From contig CAMGBT010000002.1 of assembly GCA_946011725.1 (NCBI GenBank), forward strand, positions 38,435 through 102,434: 64,000 nt of DNA, written 5' to 3'. How positions within the stretch are numbered: position 1 is the stretch's first letter; each line of letters starts with the position of its first letter. The DNA is from an uncultured Bacteroidales bacterium. Lineage in GTDB: Bacteria; Bacteroidota; Bacteroidia; Bacteroidales; Muribaculaceae. The notes under the pieces were generated by a model. That model had not been told where the DNA came from. It did not search any database and saw only the letters and a list, made by a program, of their open reading frames with translations. Positions 36,084 to 45,426 of the stretch are shown here, in pieces. Both the position numbers and the translations under genes were made by a program.

Positions 36084-36131
36084 GTTTACGGCGGGTGCTC
36101 GGCCGGGGCCGGGTGAGCACTCGCCGTAAAC
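36084..36131. repeat. Long hairpin between divergent promoters
   Basis: Arms of 17 nt (36084-36100 and 36115-36131), one mismatch, loop of 14 GC-rich bases. T-runs follow on both strands, as in a bidirectional terminator, although the neighbouring genes point away from it. Confidence 0.75.
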
Positions 36132-36202
36132 GAAATTTTTTTGGCGGCGGAGTGGGGGAAGTGTTAAAAATGGGGGCCGGTGGGCGGTTTTTTGGCGGAA
36201 AA

Positions 36203-36234
36203 GTTGGAAACGGGCGGAAAAATTCGTAAATTTG
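36203..36234 (+). promoter_or_regulatory. Promoter of the ftsX operon
   Basis: GTTG (36203-36206) and TAAATTTG (36227-36234), 20 nt apart, with a leader of about 60 nt. Confidence 0.7.
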
Positions 36235-36301
36235 CACGATATTTGCGAAAAGTGCGCTCGCGCCGTATGGGTGCGGGACTTTTTTCGACTATAGAAAAGA
36301 A

Positions 36302-37177
36302 ATGAAAAGGAAAAAAACAGCGCGAATTTCGACATTCGGCTCGCGAATTACCTCGATAATCAGCGTGGCATTAGTGCTGACGATTGTGGGTATTTTGGCG
36401 ATGACATTGGATGCTTCGAGCCGAGTAGGTCAAGATATACGTAGCAATATCGGGTTTGTGGTAAAGGTGAATCGCGATGCTACTGATGTGGATGTCAACC
36501 GCTTGGATAAGCAGTTGCGTACCGCCGCATATGTGTCGGAGTGTGTCTACACTTCGGCTGATTCGATATTGGCGCAAGAATCGCGCTTGATAGGTGAGCG
36601 TATCGATTCCTTGCTCGACGAGAACCCGTTCGGCGCTGAATTTGATGTGAAAGTGCGCGAACAGTGGGCTAACAGCGACAGTATCAACATGATAGCCGGT
36701 CGCTTGGAGTTCAACCCCGTAGTTGACGAGGTGGTGTGCCAAACTTCGGTGGTGGACGACATCAACTCCGCCTTAGGACGCTTTACTTTGGTGCTGGCCG
36801 CCATAGCTGTGGCGCTGCTCGCCATCTCTTTCGTGCTGATTAACAACACGGTAAGTTTGGCCGTGTACTCGCGCCGCTTCATCATCCACACCATGAAGCT
36901 GGTGGGCGCCACCGGCGCTTTCATCCGCCGCCCGTTCCTGCTGGCCGGCTTGGCCACCGGGGCTGTGTCGTCGGTGATTGCCATCGGCATGTTGGCCGGC
37001 GCACGCGCTTACTTGGGCACATTGGATGTGGTGTTCGACCAAGTGCTGCCGTGGGCCGGAATGTGGTGGGTGGCACTGCTGCTGGCCGTGGCCGGTCCGC
37101 TGATTTGTTTGGCCGCTTCGGCGGTGGCCACCAACCGCTATCTGCGTGCCGATTACGATGATATGTTCATGAAATAA
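36302..37177 (+). CDS. ftsX: Cell division protein FtsX
   Basis: Membrane partner of the ABC ATPase FtsE, which activates peptidoglycan hydrolases during division. The 291-residue protein has a short basic N-terminus, a first membrane helix (about 16-38), an extracytoplasmic domain of about 120 residues, and three further helices (about 160-185, 214-236, 250-275), the standard FtsX layout. RRFIIHTMKLVGATGAFIRR after helix 2 is the conserved coupling region. ftsE is not adjacent; Bacteroidetes often keep it elsewhere. First gene of ftsX-DUF3098-uppP-truB-queA-DUF3667. Confidence 0.92.
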   Translation: MKRKKTARISTFGSRITSIISVALVLTIVGILAMTLDASSRVGQDIRSNIGFVVKVNRDATDVDVNRLDKQLRTAAYVSECVYTSADSILAQESRLIGERIDSLLDENPFGAEFDVKVREQWANSDSINMIAGRLEFNPVVDEVVCQTSVVDDINSALGRFTLVLAAIAVALLAISFVLINNTVSLAVYSRRFIIHTMKLVGATGAFIRRPFLLAGLATGAVSSVIAIGMLAGARAYLGTLDVVFDQVLPWAGMWWVALLLAVAGPLICLAASAVATNRYLRADYDDMFMK

Positions 37178-37193
37178 AAGCATTTACAAGATA

Positions 37194-37490
37194 ATGTCAG
37201 AAGAAAAAATTGAGAAGAAAATCAAGCGCAACGAGTTTGACACTCTGCCGCTTGGGCGTAACAACTTCAAACTGATGGCCGTGGCCGGAGTTATAATTGT
37301 ACTCGGCTTCCTGCTGATGTTGGGCGGCTCCTCCACCGAGGAAGCCTTCAACCCCGACATCTTCAGCACCCGCCGCATAGTGGTGGGCCCCTTTATCACC
37401 TTCTTGGGCTTCGTGCTCATGGGCGTGGCCGTGTGCTTCAAACCCAAATCCGACAGCTACCAACAGCAAGATAACCCCGCCGACAAGTAA
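37194..37490 (+). CDS. DUF3098 small membrane protein
   Basis: A 98-residue protein with an acidic/basic N-terminus (MSEEKIEKKIKRNEFD), two membrane helices (MAVAGVIIVLGFLLMLGG and GPFITFLGFVLMGVAVCF) joined by a loop with EEAFNPDIFSTRR. The family is confined to Bacteroidetes and is regularly found between ftsX and uppP, which suggests an envelope or division-related role. The function is unknown. Spacing is 16 nt from ftsX and 5 nt to uppP. Confidence 0.88.
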   Translation: MSEEKIEKKIKRNEFDTLPLGRNNFKLMAVAGVIIVLGFLLMLGGSSTEEAFNPDIFSTRRIVVGPFITFLGFVLMGVAVCFKPKSDSYQQQDNPADK

Positions 37491-37495
37491 TAAAT

Positions 37496-38308
37496 ATGGA
37501 CACGTTAACCGCATTCTTATTAGGCTTGGTGCAAGGCTTGGCCGAATATCTACCCATCAGCTCGTCGGGCCACCTGGAAATCTCACGCCAACTGCTTGGC
37601 GTGGACCTCGGCGGCGCCGAATCCTTGCAATTCGACGTAACCTTGCACGTGGCTACCGTGCTGAGTACCATCGTGATACTATGGCGCGAGTTCGCTCCCT
37701 TGTGCACCTCGTTCTTCACCCTCAAAAAGGATGAAAACACCTCCATGGTGTGGAAAATTTTGGTATCATGCATCCCGGTGGGCATCGTCGGTGTGCTGTT
37801 CAAAGACCAAGTGGAAGCCTTCTTCGGCCAAGGTTTGAACGTGGTGGGCTGGTGCTTGCTGGCCACCGCAGCGTTGTTGGCCTTCTCATATTATTTCGGC
37901 ACGCGCGTGCGCAAACCGAGCGAAGGACGCGAGGTGAGCTACCTCGATGCCATCGTGATAGGTATGGCGCAGGCAGTGGCCGTGTTGCCCGGCTTGTCGC
38001 GTTCCGGTTCGACTATCGCCACCGGTTTGATACTCGGCAACCGCGCCGACCGCGTGGCGCAGTTCTCCTTCCTGATGGTCATCATCCCCATTTTGGGCGA
38101 GGCATTGCTGCATATCAAGGACCTGCTGAGCGGCGAAACTCAGGAAGCAGCCGTGGGTCTGTTGCCCATGGCAGTGGGCTTCATCACTGCGTTTGTGGTG
38201 GGCTGTGCCGCCTGCAAATGGATGCTCTCCATCGTGAAGAAAGGCAAGCTAATATGGTTCGCCGTATACTGCTTGGCCGTAGGTTTAATCTGCTTAATCA
38301 TGCGCTGA
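37496..38308 (+). CDS. uppP: Undecaprenyl-diphosphatase
   Basis: Integral membrane phosphatase that recycles undecaprenyl diphosphate to the monophosphate carrier needed for peptidoglycan and surface glycans; overexpression gives bacitracin resistance. The 270-residue protein has the glutamate-rich LVQGLAEYLPISSSGHL (about 10-26) and the LPGLSRSGSTIATGL motif (about 163-177), which form the active site. Its stop and the truB start share a base (TGATG). Confidence 0.96.
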   Translation: MDTLTAFLLGLVQGLAEYLPISSSGHLEISRQLLGVDLGGAESLQFDVTLHVATVLSTIVILWREFAPLCTSFFTLKKDENTSMVWKILVSCIPVGIVGVLFKDQVEAFFGQGLNVVGWCLLATAALLAFSYYFGTRVRKPSEGREVSYLDAIVIGMAQAVAVLPGLSRSGSTIATGLILGNRADRVAQFSFLMVIIPILGEALLHIKDLLSGETQEAAVGLLPMAVGFITAFVVGCAACKWMLSIVKKGKLIWFAVYCLAVGLICLIMR

Positions 38309-39066
38309 TGGATTTAGTGAGCGGCGAAGTGATTTGTGTGGACAAGCCCAAGGGCTGGACGTCGTTCGACGCGGTTAAACGCCTGCGTGGAGCTATCTTG
38401 CGCCGTCTGCGGGTGAAGAAGTTCAAGGTGGGCCATGCCGGCACGCTCGACCCGTTGGCTTCGGGCGTGATGATTGTGTGCACCGGCCGCGCCACCAAGC
38501 GCATCGAGGAGTTGCAAAGCGGCGTCAAGGAATACGTGGCCGACATCGCTTTGGGCGCCACCACTCCGTCGTTCGACCTCGAAACCGCCGTCGATGCTCA
38601 CTACCCCACCGACCACATCACCCGCGAGTTGGCCGAGGAGACCTTGGCTCAGTTTCGCGGCGCCATCGAGCAAGTGCCGCCGGCATTCTCCGCCTGCAAA
38701 ATCGAGGGCCAACGCGCCTACGACCTTGCCCGCAAAGGTCAGGACGTGGAGCTCAAGGCCAAGACCTTGGTCATTGATGAGTTGGAACTGCTCGAGTTCG
38801 CTCCCACCGCTATGAAAGTGCGCGTGGTGTGCAGTAAAGGTACGTATATCAGGGCATTAGCTCGCGATATTGGCCAAGCGCTCGGCAGCGGTGCGCACCT
38901 CACCGACCTGCGCCGCACCCGCGTGGGCGAAGTTGGCCTCACCGACTGCCTCAGCATCGACCAAGCCGTGGAAATCATCAAATCCGCTCCCTTGGAATTC
39001 CCCGAGGATTATCCTCAAGAACAAATAGATAGAATAAAAGAACCGACCGCAGCGGTCGCATCATAA
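38308..39066 (+). CDS. truB: tRNA pseudouridine(55) synthase
   Basis: Converts U55 in the T loop of tRNAs to pseudouridine. The ATG at 38308 gives 252 residues. VDKPKGWTSFD at the start and VGHAGTLDPLASGVM (41-55) with the catalytic Asp48 are diagnostic; RALARDIGQALG follows in the C-terminal half. The open frame continues far upstream inside uppP, but the conserved N-terminus and the coupled TGATG start settle the gene's true limits. The protein ends soon after the catalytic domain and lacks a PUA domain. Confidence 0.95.
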   Translation: MDLVSGEVICVDKPKGWTSFDAVKRLRGAILRRLRVKKFKVGHAGTLDPLASGVMIVCTGRATKRIEELQSGVKEYVADIALGATTPSFDLETAVDAHYPTDHITRELAEETLAQFRGAIEQVPPAFSACKIEGQRAYDLARKGQDVELKAKTLVIDELELLEFAPTAMKVRVVCSKGTYIRALARDIGQALGSGAHLTDLRRTRVGEVGLTDCLSIDQAVEIIKSAPLEFPEDYPQEQIDRIKEPTAAVAS

Positions 39067-39078
39067 TAATTTGGAAAT

Positions 39079-40128
39079 ATGAAACTTTCGCAATTTAAAT
39101 TTCAGCTTCCTGAATCGCAAATCGCACAAGAACCGCCGGTGGAGCGCGACCAATGCCGCATGATGGTGTTGGACCGCAAAACCGGCACAATCGAACATCA
39201 TAAATTCACCGACATCTTAGGCTACTACGACGACGGCGACGTGATGATTCTCAACGATACCCGCGTGTTCCCCGCACTGCTCTACGGCAACAAGGAGAAG
39301 ACCGGCGCGCGCATCGAAGTGTTCTTGCTGCGCGAACTTAACGCTGACAATAAGCTGTGGGACGTTTTAGTGGAGCCGGCACGCAAAATCCGCATCGGCA
39401 ATAAGCTCTACTTCGGCGACGACCAGTCGCTTGTGGCCGAAGTAATCGACAACACCACCTCGCGCGGCCGCACCCTGCGCTTCCTCTACGATGGCGACCA
39501 CGACCGTTTCAAAGCCGACCTCTTTGCCTTGGGCAACACCCCGCTGCCCGGTTACATCCACCGCGAGCCCAAGGCCGAAGACGTGGAGGCATATCAAACA
39601 CTCTACGCCACCCGCGAAGGTGCCGTTGTGGCCCCCGGCGCCGGCTTGCACTTCTCGCGCGAACTGCTCAAACGCCTCGAAATCCGCGGCGTGCAGCAAG
39701 CCTTCATCACCGTGCACAGCGGCCTGGGCACTTTCCGCGAAATCGACGTGGAAGACCTCACCAAGCACCGCATGGACTCCGAACAAATGGATGCCAACGA
39801 GCAGCTGGTGGCCACCGTTAACAAGGCTAAAGACGCTGAAAAACAAGTGCTTGCCGTAGGCACTTCCGTACTCCGCGGCGTGGAATCCGCCACCTCGATG
39901 GGCGGCCATATGAAGCTCTACTCCGGCTGGACCAACAAGTTCATCTTCCCGCCCTACGACTTCTCCGTGTGCACCTCGCTGCTCACCGACTTCCACCAGC
40001 CCTACTCCACCATGCTGATGATGGTGGCTGCTTTCGGCGGGTACGATTTAGTGATGAAAGCTTACAAAGAAGCCGTCAAAGAAGGCTACCAATTCGGCTG
40101 CTATGGCGACGTCATGCTCATCCGATAA
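39079..40128 (+). CDS. queA: S-adenosylmethionine:tRNA ribosyltransferase-isomerase
   Basis: Transfers and isomerises the ribosyl group of SAM onto 7-aminomethyl-7-deazaguanine in tRNA to form epoxyqueuosine. The 349-residue length is normal. Family blocks include [20 protein letters not shown] near the start, [26 protein letters not shown] and [19 protein letters not shown], and the C-terminal [10 protein letters not shown]. The next gene starts inside its last 26 bases. Confidence 0.96.
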   Translation: MKLSQFKFQLPESQIAQEPPVERDQCRMMVLDRKTGTIEHHKFTDILGYYDDGDVMILNDTRVFPALLYGNKEKTGARIEVFLLRELNADNKLWDVLVEPARKIRIGNKLYFGDDQSLVAEVIDNTTSRGRTLRFLYDGDHDRFKADLFALGNTPLPGYIHREPKAEDVEAYQTLYATREGAVVAPGAGLHFSRELLKRLEIRGVQQAFITVHSGLGTFREIDVEDLTKHRMDSEQMDANEQLVATVNKAKDAEKQVLAVGTSVLRGVESATSMGGHMKLYSGWTNKFIFPPYDFSVCTSLLTDFHQPYSTMLMMVAAFGGYDLVMKAYKEAVKEGYQFGCYGDVMLIR

Positions 40129-40918
40129 TCCCCAAGTTAAATGCCTTAACTGCGGATGCGTTTGCACCGGGAAATTCTGTCCCGAGTGCGGTCAGGCCAC
40201 CTCGACCGCGCGCCTGCAAATGGGCTCTCTCGCCCGCAATATTCTCGCCGGATTCTTCCGCGTAAACGCCAAATTCTTCTACACCTTAGGGCAGCTGCTG
40301 TGGCGTCCCGGGCGCGTGATTATGCGCTATCTGATGGGCCACCGCATCTGTTACACCCCGCCCGCCACCATGCTGGTGATTATGGCCTTTATCGTGGCCA
40401 TCGTCAAGGGTATCGGCTCGTCATGGGGTCTGCTTGGTGAAGATACCTCCTTCTCCGCGCACCTGGCCGAGAACGCCTCCGGCGGCCTCCGCTGGTTCAT
40501 CCAATTAGTGTCGGAAAACACCTTGGTATCCACCACGCTGATGCTGCCCCCGGGCATGTTGGCCCTGCGCATGGTCTACGGCAAGCAAGGCTCCTCGCGC
40601 TTCAACCTCGCCGAGTATTTTGTGTTTGCCATCTACATCGCCTCGGTCATTATCATGGGCTACATCGTGTACTTGCTCATGCGGATGCTGTTCAACTACG
40701 ACTTCTCCGAAATCCAGTACTACTTCGCCTTCATCTTCGGCAAAATGCTTTGGGACCTGTTCCCCTGCGGCAACCGGCGCGCCAACCTCCGCCGCCTGAT
40801 CCTCTTCGCCGGCATCGCCCTCATCCTCTACATCGTGTGGATGGCAATCCTCTACGGCGCCTTAGTGCTGATAGTGTACGGCTTCAACCCCTCCGCCGCC
40901 ATCACCGTCACCGACTAA
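40103..40918 (+). CDS. DUF3667-type membrane protein with N-terminal zinc ribbon
   Basis: A 271-residue protein. The N-terminus carries [18 protein letters not shown] (Cys14, Cys17, Cys26, Cys29), a zinc ribbon, followed by about five membrane segments. This is the layout of the Bacteroidetes DUF3667 family, whose function is unknown. Translation begins within queA, 26 nt before its stop, so the two are coupled. It closes the ftsX operon and is followed by copy 3 of the dispersed intergenic element. Confidence 0.82.
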   Translation: MATSCSSDNPQVKCLNCGCVCTGKFCPECGQATSTARLQMGSLARNILAGFFRVNAKFFYTLGQLLWRPGRVIMRYLMGHRICYTPPATMLVIMAFIVAIVKGIGSSWGLLGEDTSFSAHLAENASGGLRWFIQLVSENTLVSTTLMLPPGMLALRMVYGKQGSSRFNLAEYFVFAIYIASVIIMGYIVYLLMRMLFNYDFSEIQYYFAFIFGKMLWDLFPCGNRRANLRRLILFAGIALILYIVWMAILYGALVLIVYGFNPSAAITVTD

Positions 40919-40947
40919 CCCACTGATTATATGTACGTTGCCGTCCG

Positions 40948-41010
40948 CGCCCCGCGCCCGCTGTGGGTTCTGTGGCGAGGCGGAAGCCGAGTTGCGGCGC
41001 GTCCGCCTTC
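40948..41010. repeat. Copy 3 of the dispersed intergenic element
   Basis: Core GAGGCGGAAGCCGA at 40977-40990, preceded by CCCGCGCCCG, GTGGGT and GTGG in the same order and spacing as copy 2 (17626-17690, opposite strand). It lies between the DUF3667 gene and the T9SS operon, in a gap with no gene. A weak -7-like stretch TATTTTG (41095-41101) may contribute to the T9SS promoter. Confidence 0.65.
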
Positions 41011-41124
41011 GGCCGGCTGTATTCGCTTCACCCGCCGGAACCTACTGTTTTGCATTGACCCGGAATAATTAGGCGTGGGGCGGGGATTATACAATATTTT
41101 GGCGGTGAGGCCGTTATTTTATTG

Positions 41125-41847
41125 ATGAGAAATAAACTGATGATAGGATTGTGCGTGATGGCGTCGCTTTTGGTGGCGCTGCCCGCGTTTGGCCGCCGGC
41201 TTAATGATAAGTTGGAGAATCGGCCTTATGCCGACTTGCGGCCGTGGCACTTGGGCTTCGGCTTCGGCTTCCACGTGGACGATATCCGCTTCACTCACAA
41301 TGGGTTCATCACCGACGATGGCTACCAATGGCGCGCCGACCAAGCCAATTACCAGCCGGGTTTCTCGGTCAACGGTGTGTTGGAATTCCGCCTCAACACC
41401 TACTTCTCGCTGCGCTTCACCCCCGGCATGTACTTCGGCAGCCGCGACCTCACTTTCCGCGACTGGAACAGCGGCGCACAGGAGCGGCAGAATCTCAAGA
41501 CATCTTATGTGGTGCTGCCTGTCGACATCAAATACGCCGCGCAGCGCGTGCGCAATGCCCGCCCGTACATCGTGGGCGGCATCATGCCGGCGTTCGATGT
41601 GAGCAAAAAGCGCACCGATTTTATCAAAACTTCGTCGGGCGACTTCTTCGTGAGCATCGGCTTCGGATGCGACTTCTACCTGCCTTATTTCAAGCTCATC
41701 CCCGAGCTGAAATTCTGCTTCGGATTGAGCAACGTGCTCACCTCCGACCGCCCCGATCTGGCCGACGACCCCACGCGCTTTGCCATCACTCAGTCGCTGT
41801 CGAAAGCCACCTCCAAGATGGTGGTGCTCACCTTTTACTTTGAATAG
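41125..41847 (+). CDS. porT: Type IX secretion outer-membrane barrel protein PorT
   Basis: A 240-residue exported beta-barrel: signal peptide about 1-23 (ending LPAFG), then LENRPYADLRPWHLGFGFGF, the conserved PorT N-terminal strand, and paired strands ending in MVVLTFYFE with the C-terminal aromatic residue of outer-membrane barrels. PorT is required for type IX secretion in Porphyromonas. It heads the cluster porT-porP-porK-porL-porM-porN, 2 nt before porP. A TTG directly before the ATG is not needed. The assignment rests on length, the RPYAD motif and context; a generic OmpA-like barrel is the alternative. Confidence 0.8.
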   Translation: MRNKLMIGLCVMASLLVALPAFGRRLNDKLENRPYADLRPWHLGFGFGFHVDDIRFTHNGFITDDGYQWRADQANYQPGFSVNGVLEFRLNTYFSLRFTPGMYFGSRDLTFRDWNSGAQERQNLKTSYVVLPVDIKYAAQRVRNARPYIVGGIMPAFDVSKKRTDFIKTSSGDFFVSIGFGCDFYLPYFKLIPELKFCFGLSNVLTSDRPDLADDPTRFAITQSLSKATSKMVVLTFYFE

Positions 41848-41849
41848 CC

Positions 41850-42839
41850 ATGAACAGATATAAGTCACTGATATTGATACTGATAGTCGCCACGATGGCG
41901 CTCGCCGCATCGGCCCAAACCGACCCGCAAATGGGCCAGTTTTACCGCGTGAAAACGCAGTACAACCCGGCCGCCGTGGGCTTGGACGACTATATCAACA
42001 TCAACGGCGGCGCTCGCTTGCAGTGGGTGGGCATCGACGGCGCTCCGCAGTCGTTTTTGGTCACCGGCGACATGCCCTTCAAATTCTTAGGCAAGCGCTT
42101 CGGCACCGGCGTGGTCATCCGCCAAGAGAGCATCGGCCTGTTCAATTCGCTCAATATCGGCGCTCAAATCGCTTTCAAACTGCGCAAATTCGGCGGCGAA
42201 TTCACCGGTGGCTTGCAGGTGGGGCTGTTCGACCAAAGTTTTAAAGGGTCGGAAGTGTTCCTGCCCGACGGCGACGACTACCACCAAGGCACCGACGACG
42301 CCATCCCCACCACCGACATCCACGGCTCCTCCTTGGACCTCTCCGCCGGCCTGTGGTATCAGCGCCCCCGCTGGGGTGTGGGCGTGTCGATGACACACAT
42401 AACCGGCCCCACCATCAAAATGGGTGGCGAAAACAGCGGAACATCCGGCTCCGCCTCCGAGCAAATTTATGAGTTTAAGGCAGATAGAACGCTCTATTTG
42501 ATAGGCGAATGCAATATTCCGATAAAAAATACGTTATTTGAAATACTACCGGCGTTGTTAGTGAAGACCGACTTCACTTTCTACACCGGCGAACTGACAG
42601 CTCGCGCTCGATATAACAAGTTCCTCAGTTTCGGCTTGGGCTATCGCTGGGACGATGCCGTAATCGCCACCATCGCCGCCGAACTTAAGAACTTTTATCT
42701 CGGCTACAGCTATGAATACTCCACCGGCGCCATCCACAGCGCCTCCTCCGGCAGCCATGAGATTGTCATCGGCTACCGGCTCAAACTCAACCTCGGTGCG
42801 CAAAACAAACATCGCCACCGTAGCATCCGCATAATGTAA
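41850..42839 (+). CDS. porP: PorP/SprF-family type IX secretion membrane protein
   Basis: A 329-residue outer-membrane protein of the PorP/SprF family. After the signal peptide (about 1-23, ending LAASAQ), the hallmark QFYRVKTQYNPAAVGLDDYI (30-49) and QWVGIDGAPQSFLVTGDMPF appear, followed by alternating hydrophobic strands. PorP is proposed to anchor the PorK-PorN ring to the outer membrane and attach the system to cargo or adhesins. It lies between porT and porK. Confidence 0.93.
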   Translation: MNRYKSLILILIVATMALAASAQTDPQMGQFYRVKTQYNPAAVGLDDYININGGARLQWVGIDGAPQSFLVTGDMPFKFLGKRFGTGVVIRQESIGLFNSLNIGAQIAFKLRKFGGEFTGGLQVGLFDQSFKGSEVFLPDGDDYHQGTDDAIPTTDIHGSSLDLSAGLWYQRPRWGVGVSMTHITGPTIKMGGENSGTSGSASEQIYEFKADRTLYLIGECNIPIKNTLFEILPALLVKTDFTFYTGELTARARYNKFLSFGLGYRWDDAVIATIAAELKNFYLGYSYEYSTGAIHSASSGSHEIVIGYRLKLNLGAQNKHRHRSIRIM

Positions 42840-42864
42840 ACAATCATCCTGTCACCATAAACTA

Positions 42865-44310
42865 ATGAAGACAACCACCAAAACCATTCTGTTAAGCGTA
42901 GGCGTAGCCTTGGCCGGAGCCGTAAGCTCCTGTATGTCAGGCTCGCAATCCTCGGCCGGAGGCGAAGTTACCGGCGTAGGCGGCAGCTCGTGGGTAGAGC
43001 CCACACCCTACGGCATGGTGCTCATCGACCGCGGCTCGATGCATGTAGGCGTTGCCAAGGACGACTCCCTATGGAATCTCCGCGCTGATGCTCGCGGCAT
43101 CTCCGTCGACGCTTTCTGGATGGACGAAACCGAAGTAACGAACGGCAAGTATAAACAATTCGTGTTCTGGGTGCGCGATTCAATCATCCGCGAACGCCTC
43201 GCCGACCCCGCTTACGGCGGCAATGAGGACTACAAAATCACCGAGGACCGCGACGGCAACGCCATCACCCCGCATCTCGACTGGACCAAGCCCATCCCCT
43301 GGCGCAACCCCTCCGAGGAAGAGCTCCGCGCCATCGAGAGCGTGTACCGCACCAACCCCATCACCGGTGTGCGCGAACTTGACGCTTCGCAACTCAACTA
43401 TCGCTACGAAATCTACGACCAAACCGCGGCCGCACAGCGTCGCCATCGCCTCGACCCCTCGCGCCGCGATTACAACACCGACCACGCCGTGGCCACCGAT
43501 AATCCCACCATCTCCAAGGACACCGCCTTCATCGACGATGATGGCCGCATCGTGCGCCAAACCATCACCCGTCAGCTCACCGGCGACTACGACTTCCTCA
43601 ACACATATATAGTAAATGTGTACCCCGACACCACCGCCTGGGTCAACGACTTCGAGAACGCCTACAACGAACCTTACGTGCGCATGTACTTCGCCAACGG
43701 CGGCTACTCCGACTACCCCGTGGTGGGCGTAAGCTGGGAGCAAGCCAACGCATTCTGCAACTGGCGCACCGACTATCTGCGCCGCTCGCTCGGCCGCGAA
43801 GGCGTATACATCGAGCCCTACCGCCTCCCCACCGAGGCTGAATGGGAATACGCTGCACGCGCCGGGGTAGATGAAAATATGTACCCCTGGGAAGGCGAAC
43901 TCGCCCTGAGCGAGGACCGAGGCTGCTTCTACGCCAACTTCAAACCCGGCGAAGGCAACTTCGTGCGCGACGGCCACCTAATCACCTCGCGTGTAGGCAC
44001 TTACGCGCCTAACGACTTCGGCCTCTACGACATGGCCGGCAACGTGAGCGAATGGACCTCCACCGCATTCACCGAGAGCGTGAGCCGCCTCACATCCGAC
44101 CTCAACCCCGAATACCGCTACAACGCCGCCGTGGAAGACCCCTACCGCCTCAAACGCAAAATCGTGCGCGGCGGCTCGTGGAAAGACGTGGCCCACAACA
44201 TCCGCTCCGACCTCCGCATGTGGGAGTACCAAAACGAGCAACGCTCATACATCGGATTCCGATGCGTCCGCACTCAAATCGGCTTCGCTCGCGGCAACAA
44301 ACGTAAATAA
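42865..44310 (+). CDS. porK: Type IX secretion lipoprotein PorK/GldK
   Basis: A 481-residue outer-membrane lipoprotein (AVSSCMSG, lipidated Cys23) that forms the periplasmic ring of the T9SS with PorN. It has the formylglycine-generating-enzyme-like fold: GMVLIDRGSMHVGV, FWMDETEVTNGKYKQFVFW, YRLPTEAEWEYAARAG, DMAGNVSEWTS, VRGGSWKD and GFRCVRTQ. The fold is structural here; there is no reason to assume sulfatase-activating activity. Neighbours porP (25 nt) and porL (28 nt) complete the operon. Confidence 0.95.
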   Translation: MKTTTKTILLSVGVALAGAVSSCMSGSQSSAGGEVTGVGGSSWVEPTPYGMVLIDRGSMHVGVAKDDSLWNLRADARGISVDAFWMDETEVTNGKYKQFVFWVRDSIIRERLADPAYGGNEDYKITEDRDGNAITPHLDWTKPIPWRNPSEEELRAIESVYRTNPITGVRELDASQLNYRYEIYDQTAAAQRRHRLDPSRRDYNTDHAVATDNPTISKDTAFIDDDGRIVRQTITRQLTGDYDFLNTYIVNVYPDTTAWVNDFENAYNEPYVRMYFANGGYSDYPVVGVSWEQANAFCNWRTDYLRRSLGREGVYIEPYRLPTEAEWEYAARAGVDENMYPWEGELALSEDRGCFYANFKPGEGNFVRDGHLITSRVGTYAPNDFGLYDMAGNVSEWTSTAFTESVSRLTSDLNPEYRYNAAVEDPYRLKRKIVRGGSWKDVAHNIRSDLRMWEYQNEQRSYIGFRCVRTQIGFARGNKRK

Positions 44311-44338
44311 TTCACCTCGAAAATACAGCTAATCCATC

Positions 44339-45403
44339 ATGGGAAAAGTTCAGAAATATAAGCGCGGTATCGGTGCTTTCATCAGCAGCGAAAAAGGCCA
44401 ACGCTTCTTCAACTTTGCATACTCCATCGGCGCCGCCATCGTAATCTGGGGCGCCTTGTTCAAAATCCTGCACCTGCCGGGTGGCAACGCACTGCTGTCG
44501 CTCGGTATGGGCACCGAGGTGTTGATGTTCTTGCTCACCGCCTTCGACCGTCCCCCTCGCGAATACCATTGGGAAGAAGTTTTCCCGGTGTTAGACAGCA
44601 AGGACCCCGAGGACCGTCCCGAACTCGCCGGCGGTAACGGCGGCGGTGGCGTGGTAATCAACGGCGGTGGCGCTGTAGGCGGCACCATCGTGGGCGGCAC
44701 CGTGATTTCCGGCGGCGTAGCTGCCGAAGACGGCGAGGCCGGCGTGCCCTCCGGCACCGTGATAGTGCAAGCACCCTCCGTGGCCGACGCCAAGGCTGCC
44801 GCCGGCATACCCGCCGGTATCAACCTCAACGAGGACGATGCCCAATCCCTGTCCGAATCCATCGCCAAGATGTCGGCCGCAGCCGACCAACTCTCGCGAA
44901 TGGCCGAGCTCACTTCCGCCACCCAGGCTTACCTCGACCAAATCGCCGGCATCGCCGCCGATATGCAGCAGCTGCGCCAAACCACCCAGGCTCTCAACGC
45001 CGTGAGCGACACCATCCTCCAATCCTACCAAGCCATCACCGCCAACTCCAACCAAATCTCCGATGCGGCCACCGGTTACGCCGAGCAAATGCAAACGCTC
45101 AACCGCAACATCGCCGGCCTCAACACCATCTACGAGATTCAGCTAAAGAGCGTGTCGTCGCAAATCGACTCCATCGACCGCGTCAACCGCGGCATCAAAG
45201 ACATCCGCGACATGTACGAGAAGAGTGCCACCCAAAGCACTCGCTACTGCGAGGAAACCGAACGCATGGCCCGCTATATGCAGCAGCTCAACAGCGTCTA
45301 CGAAAAGATGATCCACGCCATGACCATCAATATGTACGGCCAAATGCCCGGCGCTGCGCCCATGGCCCCGGTAACCCCTTCCACCCCCGATTCCGAAGCA
45401 TAA
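44339..45403 (+). CDS. porL: Type IX secretion inner-membrane motor protein PorL/GldL
   Basis: A 354-residue protein. The two membrane helices (FFNFAYSIGAAIVIWGALFK and LLSLGMGTEVLMFLLTAFDR, about 22-66) form with PorM the proton-driven rotary motor that powers type IX secretion. The short connecting loop ILHLPGG is typical, and Glu59 in the second helix (MGTEVLMF) is the expected proton-carrying residue. The cytoplasmic remainder starts with a glycine/valine-rich low-complexity linker (about 98-140) and continues as a long coiled-coil. Confidence 0.94.
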   Translation: MGKVQKYKRGIGAFISSEKGQRFFNFAYSIGAAIVIWGALFKILHLPGGNALLSLGMGTEVLMFLLTAFDRPPREYHWEEVFPVLDSKDPEDRPELAGGNGGGGVVINGGGAVGGTIVGGTVISGGVAAEDGEAGVPSGTVIVQAPSVADAKAAAGIPAGINLNEDDAQSLSESIAKMSAAADQLSRMAELTSATQAYLDQIAGIAADMQQLRQTTQALNAVSDTILQSYQAITANSNQISDAATGYAEQMQTLNRNIAGLNTIYEIQLKSVSSQIDSIDRVNRGIKDIRDMYEKSATQSTRYCEETERMARYMQQLNSVYEKMIHAMTINMYGQMPGAAPMAPVTPSTPDSEA

Positions 45404-45426
45404 ACCCAATTAAATCAGTAAGTTAA

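Larger units (their letters stand above)
35970..36301. other. Divergent intergenic region nifJ/ftsX with a large hairpin
   Basis: No gene seen in 332 bp. It holds a -7-like box for nifJ on the minus strand (TAACTTTG, 36032-36025, without a clear -33 box), a strong inverted repeat at 36084-36131, and the ftsX promoter at 36203-36234. Confidence 0.6.

Noticed and set aside
37750-38307. Long upstream extension of the truB frame
   Set aside because: It lies wholly inside uppP in another frame; the family N-terminus begins at 38308.
42865-44310. Reading PorK as a sulfatase-activating enzyme
   Set aside because: The fold is shared, but the lipobox and the position in the por cluster identify it as the T9SS ring lipoprotein.
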